Assembly: GCA_965194375.1 (NCBI GenBank)
Contig: CBDAEL010000001.1
DNA: 64,000 nt
Direction: 5' to 3' (one strand)
Source of the DNA: Tabrizicola_A aquatica
GTDB lineage: Bacteria; Pseudomonadota; Alphaproteobacteria; Rhodobacterales; Rhodobacteraceae
Part shown: piece after piece, positions 16,856 to 25,639 of the stretch
How the letters are laid out: each line of letters opens with the position of its first letter
Position numbering within the stretch: position 1 is the stretch's first letter
Made by a program: the position numbers and the translations under genes
Notes under the pieces: generated by a model
The model's database searches: none
Told to the model about the DNA's origin: nothing
The model's input: the letters and a program-made list of their open reading frames with translations, nothing else

Positions 16856-18238
16856 TCAGCCAAGCGGCTGATTTTCCCCCAGCGGACCCCCGCTTTCGGC
16901 GCTGATTCGGTCCAGCGGCCAAACCACCTCGACAATCGCGCCCGACCGCTCGGGTCGCCCGCCTGTTGCCAGAAACGGGTCTGAGGAATTGGCAAACGAC
17001 AGCTCCGCCCCTGTGCGCTCCAGCAGCGTCTTGGCGATGAACAGGCCCAGCCCCATGCCTTCATACCCGGGCCGCCGCTTTGGCCCGGCCTCATCCCGAC
17101 GGGACCGCAAAAACGGATCCCCGATCCGGCCCAGCACCTGCGACGAGAACCCATCCCCATCGTCGATAATCCGCAGTGTCAGGTTCGTCTCTGTCCAGCT
17201 TGCATCAATCCAGACCCGCGAATGCGCGAAATCGACCGCGTTCTGCACCAGATTGCGCAACCCATGAATCAACTCAGGCGCGCGCAGGATCAAGGGCTCG
17301 GCTGGCCCCGCCATCGCCCCGGGGGCAAGGTCGAAACTCACCATCTTGTCGCGTCCCAAATGCGGCTCAGCGGCCTCACGCAGCACCGCGCTCAGGGGCG
17401 CCGACCGCATGTGCAGATCATCCTTCCCCGCCTTGCCCATTGACCGCAGGATATCGCGGCAACGGTCGGCCTGCTCGCGGATCAGCCGCGCGTCATCGGC
17501 CAGTTCGGGCCGGTCTTGCAACTCATCCAACATCTCAGTGCTGACCATCTTGATCGTGGCCAAAGGCGTGCCCAATTCATGCGCCGCCGCCGCCACCACG
17601 CCGCCCAGATCGGTCAGTTTCTGCTCGCGCGCCAGCGCCATCTGCGTTGCCAAAAGCGCGTCAGACATAGATCGCTTTTCCGCAGCCACCCGGTGCGAAT
17701 AGATCCCCAGAAAGACGATCCCGATCACCAAAGACAGCCAAAACCCAAAGCCAATCAAGGGCGGCATCCGAATGGGTGCCCCGGCGCTCTGCATCGGCAC
17801 CGCCAAGACGGCGAGGATCGACACAAACGCCACCGCCAGCGCCGCCAGAAACACTGTCGCCCGCAGCCGCAGCGTGCTGGCGCAGACCGTCACCGGGGCA
17901 AGGATCAACAGCGCAAAGGGGTTCGACAGGCCCCCAGTCAGGAACAAAAGAAAGGTCAACTGCGTCAGATCGAACAACAGCGCCAACAGCGCCTCGGTCT
18001 CGCTCATCCGCTTGTTGGCGGGATACACCGCCACCAAAATCAAATTGGCAATGACCGCCACGCCCACTGCCATGAAACACAGCCCAAGCGGCAGGTCGAT
18101 GTCATAAACCCGCGTGGCCACCCCAATCGCCACAAGCTGCCCGGCAATCGCCATCCAGCGCAACAGCACCAGCGTCTGAAGCCGAAGCCAATTGCCCCGC
18201 TCGGGGCGCAAAGCGTCAAGATGTCCTGCGGTTTTCAT
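16856..18238 (-). CDS. regB: Redox-sensing histidine kinase RegB/PrrB
   Basis: 460-residue membrane kinase of the RegB/RegA (PrrBA) global redox system controlling photosynthesis, respiration, and carbon and nitrogen fixation. The N-terminal ~180 residues contain six hydrophobic helices and the quinone-binding heptapeptide GGLSNPF (102-108). The H-box is AAAAHELGTPLATIK with phospho-acceptor His220. Cys260 (ADRCRDIL) corresponds to the redox-active cysteine (Cys265 in R. capsulatus, same offset as His225). A HATPase domain follows (IDDGDGFSSQVLGRIGDPF, GMGLGLFIAKTLLERTGA). Divergent from senC with 88 bp between starts. The island begins 37 bp after its stop. Confidence 0.95.
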   Translation of the reverse strand: MKTAGHLDALRPERGNWLRLQTLVLLRWMAIAGQLVAIGVATRVYDIDLPLGLCFMAVGVAVIANLILVAVYPANKRMSETEALLALLFDLTQLTFLLFLTGGLSNPFALLILAPVTVCASTLRLRATVFLAALAVAFVSILAVLAVPMQSAGAPIRMPPLIGFGFWLSLVIGIVFLGIYSHRVAAEKRSMSDALLATQMALAREQKLTDLGGVVAAAAHELGTPLATIKMVSTEMLDELQDRPELADDARLIREQADRCRDILRSMGKAGKDDLHMRSAPLSAVLREAAEPHLGRDKMVSFDLAPGAMAGPAEPLILRAPELIHGLRNLVQNAVDFAHSRVWIDASWTETNLTLRIIDDGDGFSSQVLGRIGDPFLRSRRDEAGPKRRPGYEGMGLGLFIAKTLLERTGAELSFANSSDPFLATGGRPERSGAIVEVVWPLDRISAESGGPLGENQPLG

Positions 18239-18326
18239 GACAATCGGCCTTGATGCGGATACTGTGATTGATAAGGCTGTGCTGGTACGGGTTCAACGCG
18301 AACCTGCGTGAACGGAGTGGGTGGGC

Positions 18327-18947
18327 ATGACAAAACTCTATGCGGGTGCGGCGCTGATTGCGATGGCGGCATTGCTGGGCGGTACTTATTACGTGATCCA
18401 GTCCAATCAAAGCGCCGATATCTTTGCCGAATGTCGGGGCGGTGCCGTGGGCGGTGGCGCCATTGGCGGCCCAATGTCCTTGATCAACGGCGATGGCCAA
18501 ACCGTGACCGATGCCGAAATTTTCACCAAGCCAACGCTGCTTTATTTCGGCTACACCTTCTGCCCCGATGTCTGCCCGATGGACAACGCCCGCAATGCCG
18601 AGGCGATCGATATCTTGGATGAATCCGGGTTTGACGTGCAGCCCGCCTTCATCTCCATCGATCCTGCCCGCGACACACCCGAGGTGGTGCGTGATTTTGC
18701 CGCAAACCTGCACCCCAAAATGATCGGTCTCACCGGCAGCGACGAACAGATCAAGGCCGCCGCGCAGGCCTATAAGGCCTATTACAAAAAGCAGGACGCG
18801 ACCGACGAATTCTATCTGGTGGACCATTCCACCTTTACCTACCTCGTTTTGCCCGGTCATGGATTTGTTGAGTTTTTCAAGCGCGAGGACAGCGCCAGTG
18901 ATATGGCAGCACGGACCGCCTGCTTCGTCTCAAAGTCAGGATCGTGA
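18327..18947 (+). CDS. senC: SCO1/SenC-family copper chaperone
   Basis: 206 residues, anchored by one N-terminal helix (LYAGAALIAMAALLGG). The thioredoxin-fold copper site is visible as FCPDVCPM (Cys79, Cys83) with His167 in VDHSTFTYL. SCO proteins deliver copper to the CuA site of cytochrome c oxidase. I take ATG 18327 over the GTG six bases upstream; GGAG lies just ahead. It is the first gene of senC-regA, 78 bp before regA, and divergent from regB. This is the classic regB / senC / regA order of Rhodobacter, where SenC also influences photosynthesis gene expression. Confidence 0.94.
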   Translation: MTKLYAGAALIAMAALLGGTYYVIQSNQSADIFAECRGGAVGGGAIGGPMSLINGDGQTVTDAEIFTKPTLLYFGYTFCPDVCPMDNARNAEAIDILDESGFDVQPAFISIDPARDTPEVVRDFAANLHPKMIGLTGSDEQIKAAAQAYKAYYKKQDATDEFYLVDHSTFTYLVLPGHGFVEFFKREDSASDMAARTACFVSKSGS

Positions 18948-19025
18948 CCCTGCCATCGTTGCCCGGTTTGACCGGGCACCCCTCACGGCCTAGATTAAGC
19001 GCAGGCGGATATGGAAGGACTGGGA

Positions 19026-19580
19026 ATGGTTGACGAACCCTCGGCCGAACTGGGAACAGATCGCAGCCTCTTGTTGGTGGATGATGATGAGGCGTTCGTA
19101 AAGCGTCTTGCCAAAGCTATGGAAAAACGCGGCTTTCAGCCTGAAACCGCCGCCAGTGTTGCCGAAGGCCGCGCCATCGCCGTTTCGCGCCCGCCCGCCT
19201 ACGCCGTCGTGGACTTGCGGCTGGAAGACGGCAACGGCCTTGATGTGGTCGAAGCCCTGCGCGATCGCAGGCCCGATTGCCGGATCGTGGTGCTGACCGG
19301 CTATGGCGCGATTGCAACCGCCGTGGCCGCCGTAAAAATCGGCGCGACAGATTATCTTTCCAAACCCGCCGACGCCAATGACATCACCAACGCCCTTCTT
19401 GCCAAGGGCGAGGCGATGCCCGCACCGCCAGAAAACCCGATGTCGGCGGATCGGGTGCGTTGGGAACATATTCAGCGCGTCTATGAAATGTGCGATCGCA
19501 ACGTGTCCGAAACCGCCCGCCGGTTGTCTATGCACCGCCGCACGCTTCAGCGCATTCTGGCAAAACGCAGCCCAAGATAA
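19026..19580 (+). CDS. regA: Redox response regulator RegA/PrrA
   Basis: 184 residues, the standard RegA length when started at ATG 19026 (an in-frame ATG at 19011 adds five). Receiver domain: LLLVDDDEAF acidic pocket, phospho-acceptor Asp63 in AVVDLRLEDG, TGYGAIATAV and the Lys in YLSKPAD. After a proline-rich linker (MPAPPENPM) the Fis-type helix-turn-helix is SETARRLSMHRRTLQRILAKR. It is phosphorylated by RegB and activates or represses energy-metabolism genes. Downstream of senC and upstream of hvrA, as in R. capsulatus. Confidence 0.95.
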   Translation: MVDEPSAELGTDRSLLLVDDDEAFVKRLAKAMEKRGFQPETAASVAEGRAIAVSRPPAYAVVDLRLEDGNGLDVVEALRDRRPDCRIVVLTGYGAIATAVAAVKIGATDYLSKPADANDITNALLAKGEAMPAPPENPMSADRVRWEHIQRVYEMCDRNVSETARRLSMHRRTLQRILAKRSPR

Positions 19581-19668
19581 TCAGATTTGTTGCCAACCGC
19601 GATAAGCTGACTTATGACGTTATCCCATTAGGTTTACGCATTGTTTTATTGTTCATAAGGAAGCCAAC

Positions 19669-19986
19669 ATGTCGATGAATATTGATGACCTGTCTTTGAA
19701 AGAGCTTAAGGATCTCCAGGCGAAGGTATCGAAAGCCATTTCGACCTTCGAAGATCGCAAAAAGAAGAACGCCCTGGCTGAGCTTGAAGAAAAGGCCCGC
19801 GCGATGGGGTTCTCGCTGGCTGAGTTGACGGGCGCTGTTACCAAGATCCGCAGACGCGCACCGGCGACGCCGAAATATGCCAATCCAGCCGATAAATCGG
19901 ACACTTGGTCGGGTCGTGGCCGCAAGCCGCGCTGGTTTGCAGCCGCTTTGAAGGCTGGAAAATCCCCCGAAGACCTCTCGATTTAA
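19669..19986 (+). CDS. hvrA: H-NS family regulator HvrA
   Basis: 105 residues. The N-terminal half is a coiled-coil oligomerisation region (LKELKDLQAKVSKAISTFE). The C-terminus has the H-NS DNA-binding core SDTWSGRGRKPRWFAAAL. AAGGAAG precedes ATG 19669. HvrA in R. capsulatus lies directly downstream of regA and tunes low-light photosynthesis and nitrogen-fixation genes by binding curved AT-rich DNA; position and sequence both fit. Convergent with the HD hydrolase gene, three bases between stops. It could also silence AT-richer acquired DNA such as the nearby island (inference). Confidence 0.92.
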   Translation: MSMNIDDLSLKELKDLQAKVSKAISTFEDRKKKNALAELEEKARAMGFSLAELTGAVTKIRRRAPATPKYANPADKSDTWSGRGRKPRWFAAALKAGKSPEDLSI

Positions 19987-19989
19987 GCG

Positions 19990-20580
19990 TTAGAGGCCCT
20001 GCAGCAGCGCGGCGTGACGCGCGATGAAAGCCGCCCGCACCGTTGCGGGCGGCTCCAACTTGATTTTAAGTCCGCGCAGCACCGCGGTTTCCGGCCGGCC
20101 AAACAGCTTGTCTGCCTCGGCCTCGGTAAACCCCGCGATTTGCACCGCCTCCAACCAGGCCGAGATTTTGTCAGCCGATTTGATCGCCGTCTTGATCGCC
20201 CCCGGCAACTGCGCCGGCAGCCCAAAGCGCAGATGCACCGCCGCCGTCAACCGCAGGTCCAACTCGCCATAAGCCGCGCCAATCGCGGCTTTGACCGGGC
20301 TGATCATGTCACCGATCACATATTCCGGCGCATCATGCAGCAGCGCCGCCAATTGCCAGCGCGCCGCGATGCCCGGGTTTTGGCGGCTGAAAATCTCTTC
20401 CACCAGCAGCGAATGTTCGGCCACCGAATAGGGCCAATCCCCCCGCGTCTGGCCGTTCCAACGCGCCACAAAGGCCAGCCCATGGGCGATGTCTTCCACC
20501 TCGATATCCATCGGTGTGGGGTCCAAGAGGTCAAGTCTGCGGCCGGAAAGCATGCGCTGCCAAGCACGGGGTTGTTTCAT
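19990..20580 (-). CDS. HD-domain phosphohydrolase, YfbR-like
   Basis: 196 residues. Metal-binding HD residues are in YSVAEHSLLVEEI and ALLHDAPEYVIGDMISPVK, with the distal Asp in IKSADKISAWLEA, the arrangement of YfbR-type 5'-deoxynucleotidases. It occupies the place of the unnamed ORF between hvrA and ahcY in R. capsulatus. It is transcribed against hvrA and divergent from ahcY (76 bp between starts). Substrate not determined; a nucleoside monophosphate is the family expectation. Confidence 0.85.
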   Translation of the reverse strand: MKQPRAWQRMLSGRRLDLLDPTPMDIEVEDIAHGLAFVARWNGQTRGDWPYSVAEHSLLVEEIFSRQNPGIAARWQLAALLHDAPEYVIGDMISPVKAAIGAAYGELDLRLTAAVHLRFGLPAQLPGAIKTAIKSADKISAWLEAVQIAGFTEAEADKLFGRPETAVLRGLKIKLEPPATVRAAFIARHAALLQGL

Positions 20581-20656
20581 GATGCGGGCCTTGGTTGTCG
20601 AAGCGCCTTCATAATGCTATCTGCCCACCAATCAAAGGATCAAGGAGAGCGCCGCT

Positions 20657-22045
20657 ATGGCTGCGGATTACATCGTCAAAGACATTGGATTGGCTGACTT
20701 CGGCCGCAAAGAACTGACCATTGCCGAAACCGAAATGCCGGGCCTGATGGCCTGCCGCGAAGAGTTTGGCACCACGAAGCCGCTCAAGGGCGCGCGGATT
20801 GTGGGCTCGCTGCACATGACCATCCAGACCGCCGCGTTGATTGAAACGCTGACAGCCCTTGGCGCCGATGTGCGTTGGGCCTCGTGCAACATCTTCTCAA
20901 CCCAAGACCACGCCGCCGCCGCCATTGCCGCCGCCGGCATCCCGGTCTTCGCCATCAAGGGCCAGACCCTGACCGAGCATTGGGATTACCTCGACAAATC
21001 CTTCATGTTCCCCGAAGGCGCGAACATGATCCTCGATGATGGCGGCGACGCCACGCTGTACGTTCTTCTCGGCGCACGCGCCGAAGCAGGCGAAGACATC
21101 ATCCCCGTTCCGCAGTCGGAAGAGGAAGAGGTCATCAAAAAGCAGATCTACAAGCGCATGAAAGAAACCCCCGGTTTCTTCACCAAAACCAAGGCCGCCA
21201 TCAAAGGGGTGTCCGAGGAAACCACCACGGGCGTGCATCGCCTCTATGATCTGCACAAGTCCGGTCAATTGCCCTTCCCGGCGATCAACGTGAATGACTC
21301 TGTGACCAAGTCCAAGTTCGACAACAAATATGGCTGCAAAGAATCGCTGGTCGACGGCATCCGCCGTGCCACCGACACCATGATGGCTGGCAAGGTCGCC
21401 GTGGTCTGCGGTTATGGCGATGTGGGCAAAGGCTCCGCCGCCTCCCTGCGCGGCGCCGGTGCCCGCGTGAAGGTCACCGAAGTGGACCCGATCTGCGCCC
21501 TGCAGGCGGCAATGGACGGCTACGAAGTCACCCTTCTGGAAGACGAAGTCGCCAGTGCCGACATCTTCATCACCACCACTGGCAACCGCGACGTCATCCG
21601 CATCGAACACATGCGCGAGATGAAGGACATGGCCATCGTCGGCAACATCGGCCATTTCGACAACGAAATTCAGGTCGCCAGCCTTCGCAACCACAAGTGG
21701 ACCAACATCAAAGAACAGGTGGACATGATCGAGATGCCCTCGGGCAGCCGTCTGATCCTGCTCTCCGAAGGCCGCCTGTTGAACCTTGGCAATGCCACGG
21801 GTCACCCGTCCTTTGTGATGTCGGCCTCCTTCACCAATCAGGTTCTGGCCCAGATCGAACTTTGGACCAAAGGCCAAGACTACGTCCCCGGCGTCTATAT
21901 CCTGCCCAAGGCGCTCGATGAAAAAGTCGCCCGCCTGCACCTCAAGAAGATCGGTGTCAAACTGACCGAACTGCGCAAGGAACAGGCCGACTACATCGGC
22001 GTCACGGTGGATGGCCCGTTCAAATCGGAACATTACCGCTACTGA
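20657..22045 (+). CDS. ahcY: S-adenosylhomocysteine hydrolase
   Basis: 462 residues, NAD-dependent, splitting S-adenosylhomocysteine into adenosine and homocysteine in the activated methyl cycle. NAD-binding GYGDVGKGSA, substrate-site blocks SCNIFSTQDHAAAA and NVNDSVTKSKFDNKYG, and the C-terminal FKSEHYRY that closes the neighbouring active site are all intact. AAGGAGAG precedes the ATG. The 20581-20656 leader shows no SAH-riboswitch-like conserved block. A strong terminator follows at 22076. Its linkage to regA-hvrA is conserved in Rhodobacter; the usual hvrB after it is not present here. Confidence 0.96.
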   Translation: MAADYIVKDIGLADFGRKELTIAETEMPGLMACREEFGTTKPLKGARIVGSLHMTIQTAALIETLTALGADVRWASCNIFSTQDHAAAAIAAAGIPVFAIKGQTLTEHWDYLDKSFMFPEGANMILDDGGDATLYVLLGARAEAGEDIIPVPQSEEEEVIKKQIYKRMKETPGFFTKTKAAIKGVSEETTTGVHRLYDLHKSGQLPFPAINVNDSVTKSKFDNKYGCKESLVDGIRRATDTMMAGKVAVVCGYGDVGKGSAASLRGAGARVKVTEVDPICALQAAMDGYEVTLLEDEVASADIFITTTGNRDVIRIEHMREMKDMAIVGNIGHFDNEIQVASLRNHKWTNIKEQVDMIEMPSGSRLILLSEGRLLNLGNATGHPSFVMSASFTNQVLAQIELWTKGQDYVPGVYILPKALDEKVARLHLKKIGVKLTELRKEQADYIGVTVDGPFKSEHYRY

Positions 22046-22075
22046 TCTGCGGCCCACTCACCGCCAGTGATCCAG

Positions 22076-22100
22076 CAAAGGGGCCCCTCGGGCCCCTTTG
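22076..22100 (+). terminator. Rho-independent terminator after ahcY
   Basis: CAAAGGGGCCC (22076-22086) pairs perfectly with GGGCCCCTTTG (22090-22100) around a 3-nt loop, followed by TCTTAT. Confidence 0.8.
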
Positions 22101-22240
22101 TCTTATCCGCCAGCTGAAAACTCGGACCACAAACCACAGGGGAACTGCCCCTGACATTTCCCTTTGAGCATGCCGCGTCCTTGCGTAACATCGCGCCATT
22201 CAACCTCCGGCAAGCCGGCTTTTCAAACAGGAAATTGACC

Positions 22241-22582
22241 ATGGGCAAGAGAGACGATTTGATTGCGAAATATGCCGATGACCTTAAGACCAAGTGCAAG
22301 ATGACGCCTGACATGGCGCTCTTGACCAAAGTGACCATCGGCTGCGGCCCGGCGATCTATGACAATGACGCCGAAACCGTCGCCGCCAGCGATGCCGCTG
22401 AACTGGAGCGTGTTCAAAAGAACTTTCTGGTCAAAAAGCTCGGACTGCCTGCTGGCCCCAAGCTGATGCAGGGCATCGATGCCGCCATCGACACTTATGG
22501 CAAATCAGAACGCAACAAGTACCGCGCCGTATTCTATTACCTTTTGGTCAAGCATTTCGGCAAGGAATCCGCCTACAAGTAA
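22241..22582 (+). CDS. DUF2853 family small protein
   Basis: 113 residues starting MGKRDDLIAKYADDL, with AGGAAA ahead of ATG 22241. All-helical, soluble, with conserved CGPAIYDNDAETVAASD in the middle and KYRAVFYYLLVKHFGKE at the end, which I associate with DUF2853. No catalytic motif. It stands alone after the ahcY terminator, with the MFS gene 71 bp downstream on the same strand. Function unknown. Confidence 0.78.
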   Translation: MGKRDDLIAKYADDLKTKCKMTPDMALLTKVTIGCGPAIYDNDAETVAASDAAELERVQKNFLVKKLGLPAGPKLMQGIDAAIDTYGKSERNKYRAVFYYLLVKHFGKESAYK

Positions 22583-22653
22583 ACGTCTTCTACCATTGAA
22601 CTTTTCTGGACGGGCGGCCATTGTGCCGCCCGTCTGCATCATTAAGGCCAATC

Positions 22654-23847
22654 ATGCCCGCCCGCCCAAATAGCACTCAAGGCGCTGAGACCACCGTTAT
22701 CCCGGTGATTTTTGCCGTGGCGCTTGGCCATTTCCTAAATGATCTGATGCAGTCCTTGATCCCGGCAGGCTATCCGCTGTTCAAAGAAAACCTGCAGCTC
22801 TCCTTCACCCAAATCGGCCTGATCACCTTTGTTTTTCAGGGCACTGCCTCGCTTCTGCAGCCCTTGATCGGGCTGTATTCTGATAAGCGCCCAATGCCCT
22901 ATGCTTTGGCTGCGGGCATGGCCTCAACCGGGGTGGGGCTAATCCTGCTGGCCCATGCCGCCAGCTTCGAGTTGCTGCTCTTTGCCGTGGCTCTTATCGG
23001 CCTTGGTTCAGCGGTGTTTCATCCTGAAGCGTCTCGCTTTGCCCGCCTCGCTGCCGGTGCGCGCCGAGGCTTTGCCCAATCAGTGTTTCAAGTGGGCGGC
23101 AATGCGGGCTCTGCTCTTGGCCCTCTGGCGGCTGCATTCATAGTTCTAGAGCGCGGACAAGCCTCGATCGAATGGTTTGCAGGTGTCGCGCTGGCTGGAA
23201 TGGTCCTGCTCTATGTTGTCGGACGGTGGTATATATCAGCGGGCGTAAGCCGCGCCGCCCACAATAAAGCCCGCGCTGTCGCCTCGGCCCCGCCTCGGGA
23301 CGTCGCGCGCCGCAGCATGGACATTCTGATTTTGTTGATTTTCTCCAAGTTCGTCTACAGCGCTTCGTTTTCCAGCTACTACAATTTTTACCTGATCGAG
23401 CGCTTTGGCCTGTCGATGGCCCAAGCGAACCTTTGCCTTTTCGTCTTTCTCGTCGCAGTTGCTGCAGGTACTCTCATTGGCGGCCCGATCGGCGACCGCA
23501 TTGGACGGCGCCGTGTGATCTTGTGGTCGATTCTGGGCGTTCTCCCGTTCTCGCTTTCCTTGCCCTTCCTGCCCTTGGTGCCCTCGGTCATTGTCGCGGC
23601 CTTGGCTGGCTTGGTATTGGCCTCGGCCTTCCCGGCGATAGTGGTCTATGCCCAAGACCTGATGCCGGAAAAAACCGGCATGGTCGCAGGGCTTTTGTTC
23701 GGGCTGGCCTTTGGAATCGGCGCGATTGGTGCCGCCATTCTGGGCGTTCTGGCCGACCATTGGGGCATCGTCGCGGTCTATCAGATCTGCGCTGTCCTGC
23801 CCCTTCTTGGGCTGGCCGCTTTCCTCCTGCCCGACACCCGGCACTGA
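22654..23847 (+). CDS. MFS exporter, fosmidomycin-resistance (Fsr) type
   Basis: 397-residue major facilitator protein with about 12 hydrophobic segments. After a short polar N-terminus, VIFAVALGHFLNDLMQSLIP matches the Fsr-type first helix. The inter-helix motif is visible as LIGLYSDKRP and, in the second half, GGPIGDRIGRRRVI. FHPEASRFARLAAGARRG and FQVGGNAGSALGPL are also typical of the Fsr subfamily. Start ATG 22654 has AAGG upstream; a TTG start at 22621 is possible but less likely. Probable drug or small-molecule efflux pump; substrate not predictable. Confidence 0.85.
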   Translation: MPARPNSTQGAETTVIPVIFAVALGHFLNDLMQSLIPAGYPLFKENLQLSFTQIGLITFVFQGTASLLQPLIGLYSDKRPMPYALAAGMASTGVGLILLAHAASFELLLFAVALIGLGSAVFHPEASRFARLAAGARRGFAQSVFQVGGNAGSALGPLAAAFIVLERGQASIEWFAGVALAGMVLLYVVGRWYISAGVSRAAHNKARAVASAPPRDVARRSMDILILLIFSKFVYSASFSSYYNFYLIERFGLSMAQANLCLFVFLVAVAAGTLIGGPIGDRIGRRRVILWSILGVLPFSLSLPFLPLVPSVIVAALAGLVLASAFPAIVVYAQDLMPEKTGMVAGLLFGLAFGIGAIGAAILGVLADHWGIVAVYQICAVLPLLGLAAFLLPDTRH

Positions 23848-23980
23848 CCAAATTCGCCTCAAACCTTACGCGCTTGGCCTTTGCCCAAGCCCGGTCTTTT
23901 GCGCTATGGTCACCCTGCAGGGCAGCATGTCCGAGACCTTTTCAGAACACGTGCGGTGCTAGGGGAGCGCGTGGGGTGGT

Positions 23981-24010
23981 GAAGGGTCTCGTAGGGGTGC
24001 GAGGCCCTTC
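23981..24010. terminator. Hairpin between convergent MFS and EVE genes
   Basis: GAAGGGTCTCG (23981-23991) pairs with CGAGGCCCTTC (24000-24010), one mismatch, 8-nt loop. There is no clear U-run, so it may be a terminator or a stabilising 3' hairpin for either gene. It overlaps the last bases of the EVE gene. Confidence 0.4.
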
Positions 24011-24425
24011 ATTCAATCCCACCCAAGCGGCAGATGATCTGCCATTCCTCCGCCGTCACCGGCTGCACCGAAAGCCGGGGGCTCTTGACCAGCGCCATCG
24101 CCTCCAGCCCCGGCACCACCTTGCAATCCTCAAGGCTCACCGGCCGCTTGAACGCGCGCTGCGCCCGCACCATCACACAGTCCCACCGCGGATCATCCGT
24201 CGTGCTGTCGGGCGCGCTTTCGCGGATCACTTCGACAATGCCGACAATCTCCTTGCCGATGTTGGAATGGTAAAAGAACCCAAGATCCCCCACCCGCATC
24301 GCCCGCATATTGTTGCGCGCCTGATAGTTGCGCACGCCGTGCCATTCCTCACCTACGTCACCGCGCGCCACCTGATCGGCCCAGCCCCAGGTGTCGGGTT
24401 CAGATTTGAACAGCCAGCGGCTCAC
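24009..24425 (-). CDS. EVE-domain protein
   Basis: 138 residues, a single EVE domain (PUA-like fold that reads modified nucleic-acid bases). VSRWLFKSEPDTWGW at the N-terminus, WHGVRNYQARNNMRAM, and DLGFFYHSN are the signature blocks; WDCVMVRAQR follows. I prefer GTG 24425 because it gives the family-standard N-terminus and a 4-bp GTGA overlap with the YciI-like gene. Last gene of the tsaD-gpsA-yciI-EVE run. Ligand unknown. Confidence 0.88.
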   Translation of the reverse strand: MSRWLFKSEPDTWGWADQVARGDVGEEWHGVRNYQARNNMRAMRVGDLGFFYHSNIGKEIVGIVEVIRESAPDSTTDDPRWDCVMVRAQRAFKRPVSLEDCKVVPGLEAMALVKSPRLSVQPVTAEEWQIICRLGGIE

Positions 24426-24694
24426 CCGATCACCTTTTTCCATTCCTCGATCCGCACCTTGGCGAACAGCCCCGCCTTGGCATAGGGGTCAGCGGCAGCC
24501 CAAGCCTCGGCCTCGGCTTTGCTGCCCACCTCAAGGATCACCAAAGACCCCGACATCTCGCCCTTGTCGTTCAAAAACGGCCCCGCCATCTCCACCACGC
24601 CCGACGACGCAATATGCGCCAAATGGGCATCCCGGTTGGCCTTGCGAACCTCCAGATGGTCGGCTTTGTCAGTACAGATCAGGGCAAAACGCAT
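24422..24694 (-). CDS. YciI-like protein
   Basis: 90-residue dimeric alpha/beta-barrel (ferredoxin-like) protein of the YciI family. N-terminal MRFALICTD strand, a conserved His/Asp pair in AHLAHIASSG, and DPYAKAGLFAKVRIEEWKK near the C-terminus are typical. Three bases separate it from gpsA; it overlaps the EVE gene start. YciI proteins are suspected small-molecule enzymes with a His-Asp dyad; no substrate is implied by context. Confidence 0.88.
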   Translation of the reverse strand: MRFALICTDKADHLEVRKANRDAHLAHIASSGVVEMAGPFLNDKGEMSGSLVILEVGSKAEAEAWAAADPYAKAGLFAKVRIEEWKKVIG

Positions 24695-24697
24695 GGG

Positions 24698-25639
24698 TCA
24701 TTCCTCTTTCAATGGCCGCGACATCAGCGCCTGAATGGCCTGTCGCAGGGTGATCTCTTGCGCCATCAGCGCGGCAATCATCTGGGTGATCGGCATCTCA
24801 ATCCCGTCACGCTGGGCAATCTTGGCCACCGCAACCGCAGTCGCAGACCCCTCAACCGTGATGGTTGGATCAAATGCCGCCCCTTGGCCCATCGCCTGCC
24901 CAAAACGGAAATTCCGCGACTGGGCCGAGGTGCAGGTCAAAATCAAATCGCCCAACCCCGACAGCCCCGCCAGCGTCTCGGCACGCGCGCCCTTGGCCAA
25001 GGCAAAGCGCTGCATCTCAGTAAAGCCCCGCGTCATCAGCGCCGCGCGCGCACTGTCGCCCAGCCCTGCGCCCATGACGACACCCGCCGCAATGGCCATC
25101 ACATTCTTCAACGCGCCGCCAAGTTCCGCCCCCACCACATCGGCGCTGCGATACAGCCGCAGCGACGGCGTCGAAAGCCGCGCCTGCAAGGCCTCATCCG
25201 CCCCGGCCAGGGTCAACGCGGTGGGCAGGCCCCGCGCAATGTCGGCGGCAAAACTTGGGCCCGTCAGCACCGCAATCTGGGCATCCGCACAGCGCGCACG
25301 GATCACCGCACTTGGCCCCTGCAACGTCGCCATATCCACGCCCTTGCAACAGGCGACCAGCCACTTGCCGCCAAACAGCGCGGCGTTGGCCTCGACAAAC
25401 CCGCCCAGCGCCTGCATCGGCACGGCCAACAGCACCACCTCAGCCCGCGCAAACACGTCACGATCCGCCGTCACAGTCACTGTTTCGGGCAAATCCACCC
25501 CCGGCAGATAGCGCGCGTTCCGCCGCCGCTCCGCCATCTCCCCCACATCGCGCGCCCAGAGCGTCACCGCCCGACCCTCGCGCCCCAAGGCGACGGCTAA
25601 GGCGGTGCCAAAGGCCCCGGCTCCGGCAATCGCGATCAT
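24698..25639 (-). CDS. gpsA: NAD(P)H-dependent glycerol-3-phosphate dehydrogenase
   Basis: 313 residues; reduces dihydroxyacetone phosphate to sn-glycerol-3-phosphate for phospholipid synthesis. Rossmann motif GAGAFGTALAVAL at the N-terminus, substrate region CCKGVDMATLQGPS, TGPSFAADIARG, and the catalytic Lys in GGALKNVMAIAAG. Its ATG overlaps the tsaD stop by four bases (ATGA). The tsaD-gpsA-YciI order is common in Rhodobacteraceae. Confidence 0.94.
   Translation of the reverse strand: MIAIAGAGAFGTALAVALGREGRAVTLWARDVGEMAERRRNARYLPGVDLPETVTVTADRDVFARAEVVLLAVPMQALGGFVEANAALFGGKWLVACCKGVDMATLQGPSAVIRARCADAQIAVLTGPSFAADIARGLPTALTLAGADEALQARLSTPSLRLYRSADVVGAELGGALKNVMAIAAGVVMGAGLGDSARAALMTRGFTEMQRFALAKGARAETLAGLSGLGDLILTCTSAQSRNFRFGQAMGQGAAFDPTITVEGSATAVAVAKIAQRDGIEMPITQMIAALMAQEITLRQAIQALMSRPLKEE

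Noticed and set aside
20581..20656. SAH riboswitch in the ahcY leader
   Set aside because: The 76-nt leader has none of the conserved SAH-riboswitch blocks and is shared with the divergent HD-hydrolase promoter.
23880..24012. Small SRP RNA or other structured RNA after the MFS gene
   Set aside because: The region has GC-rich hairpins, but the conserved SRP tetraloop core is missing; kept only as a hairpin/terminator candidate.
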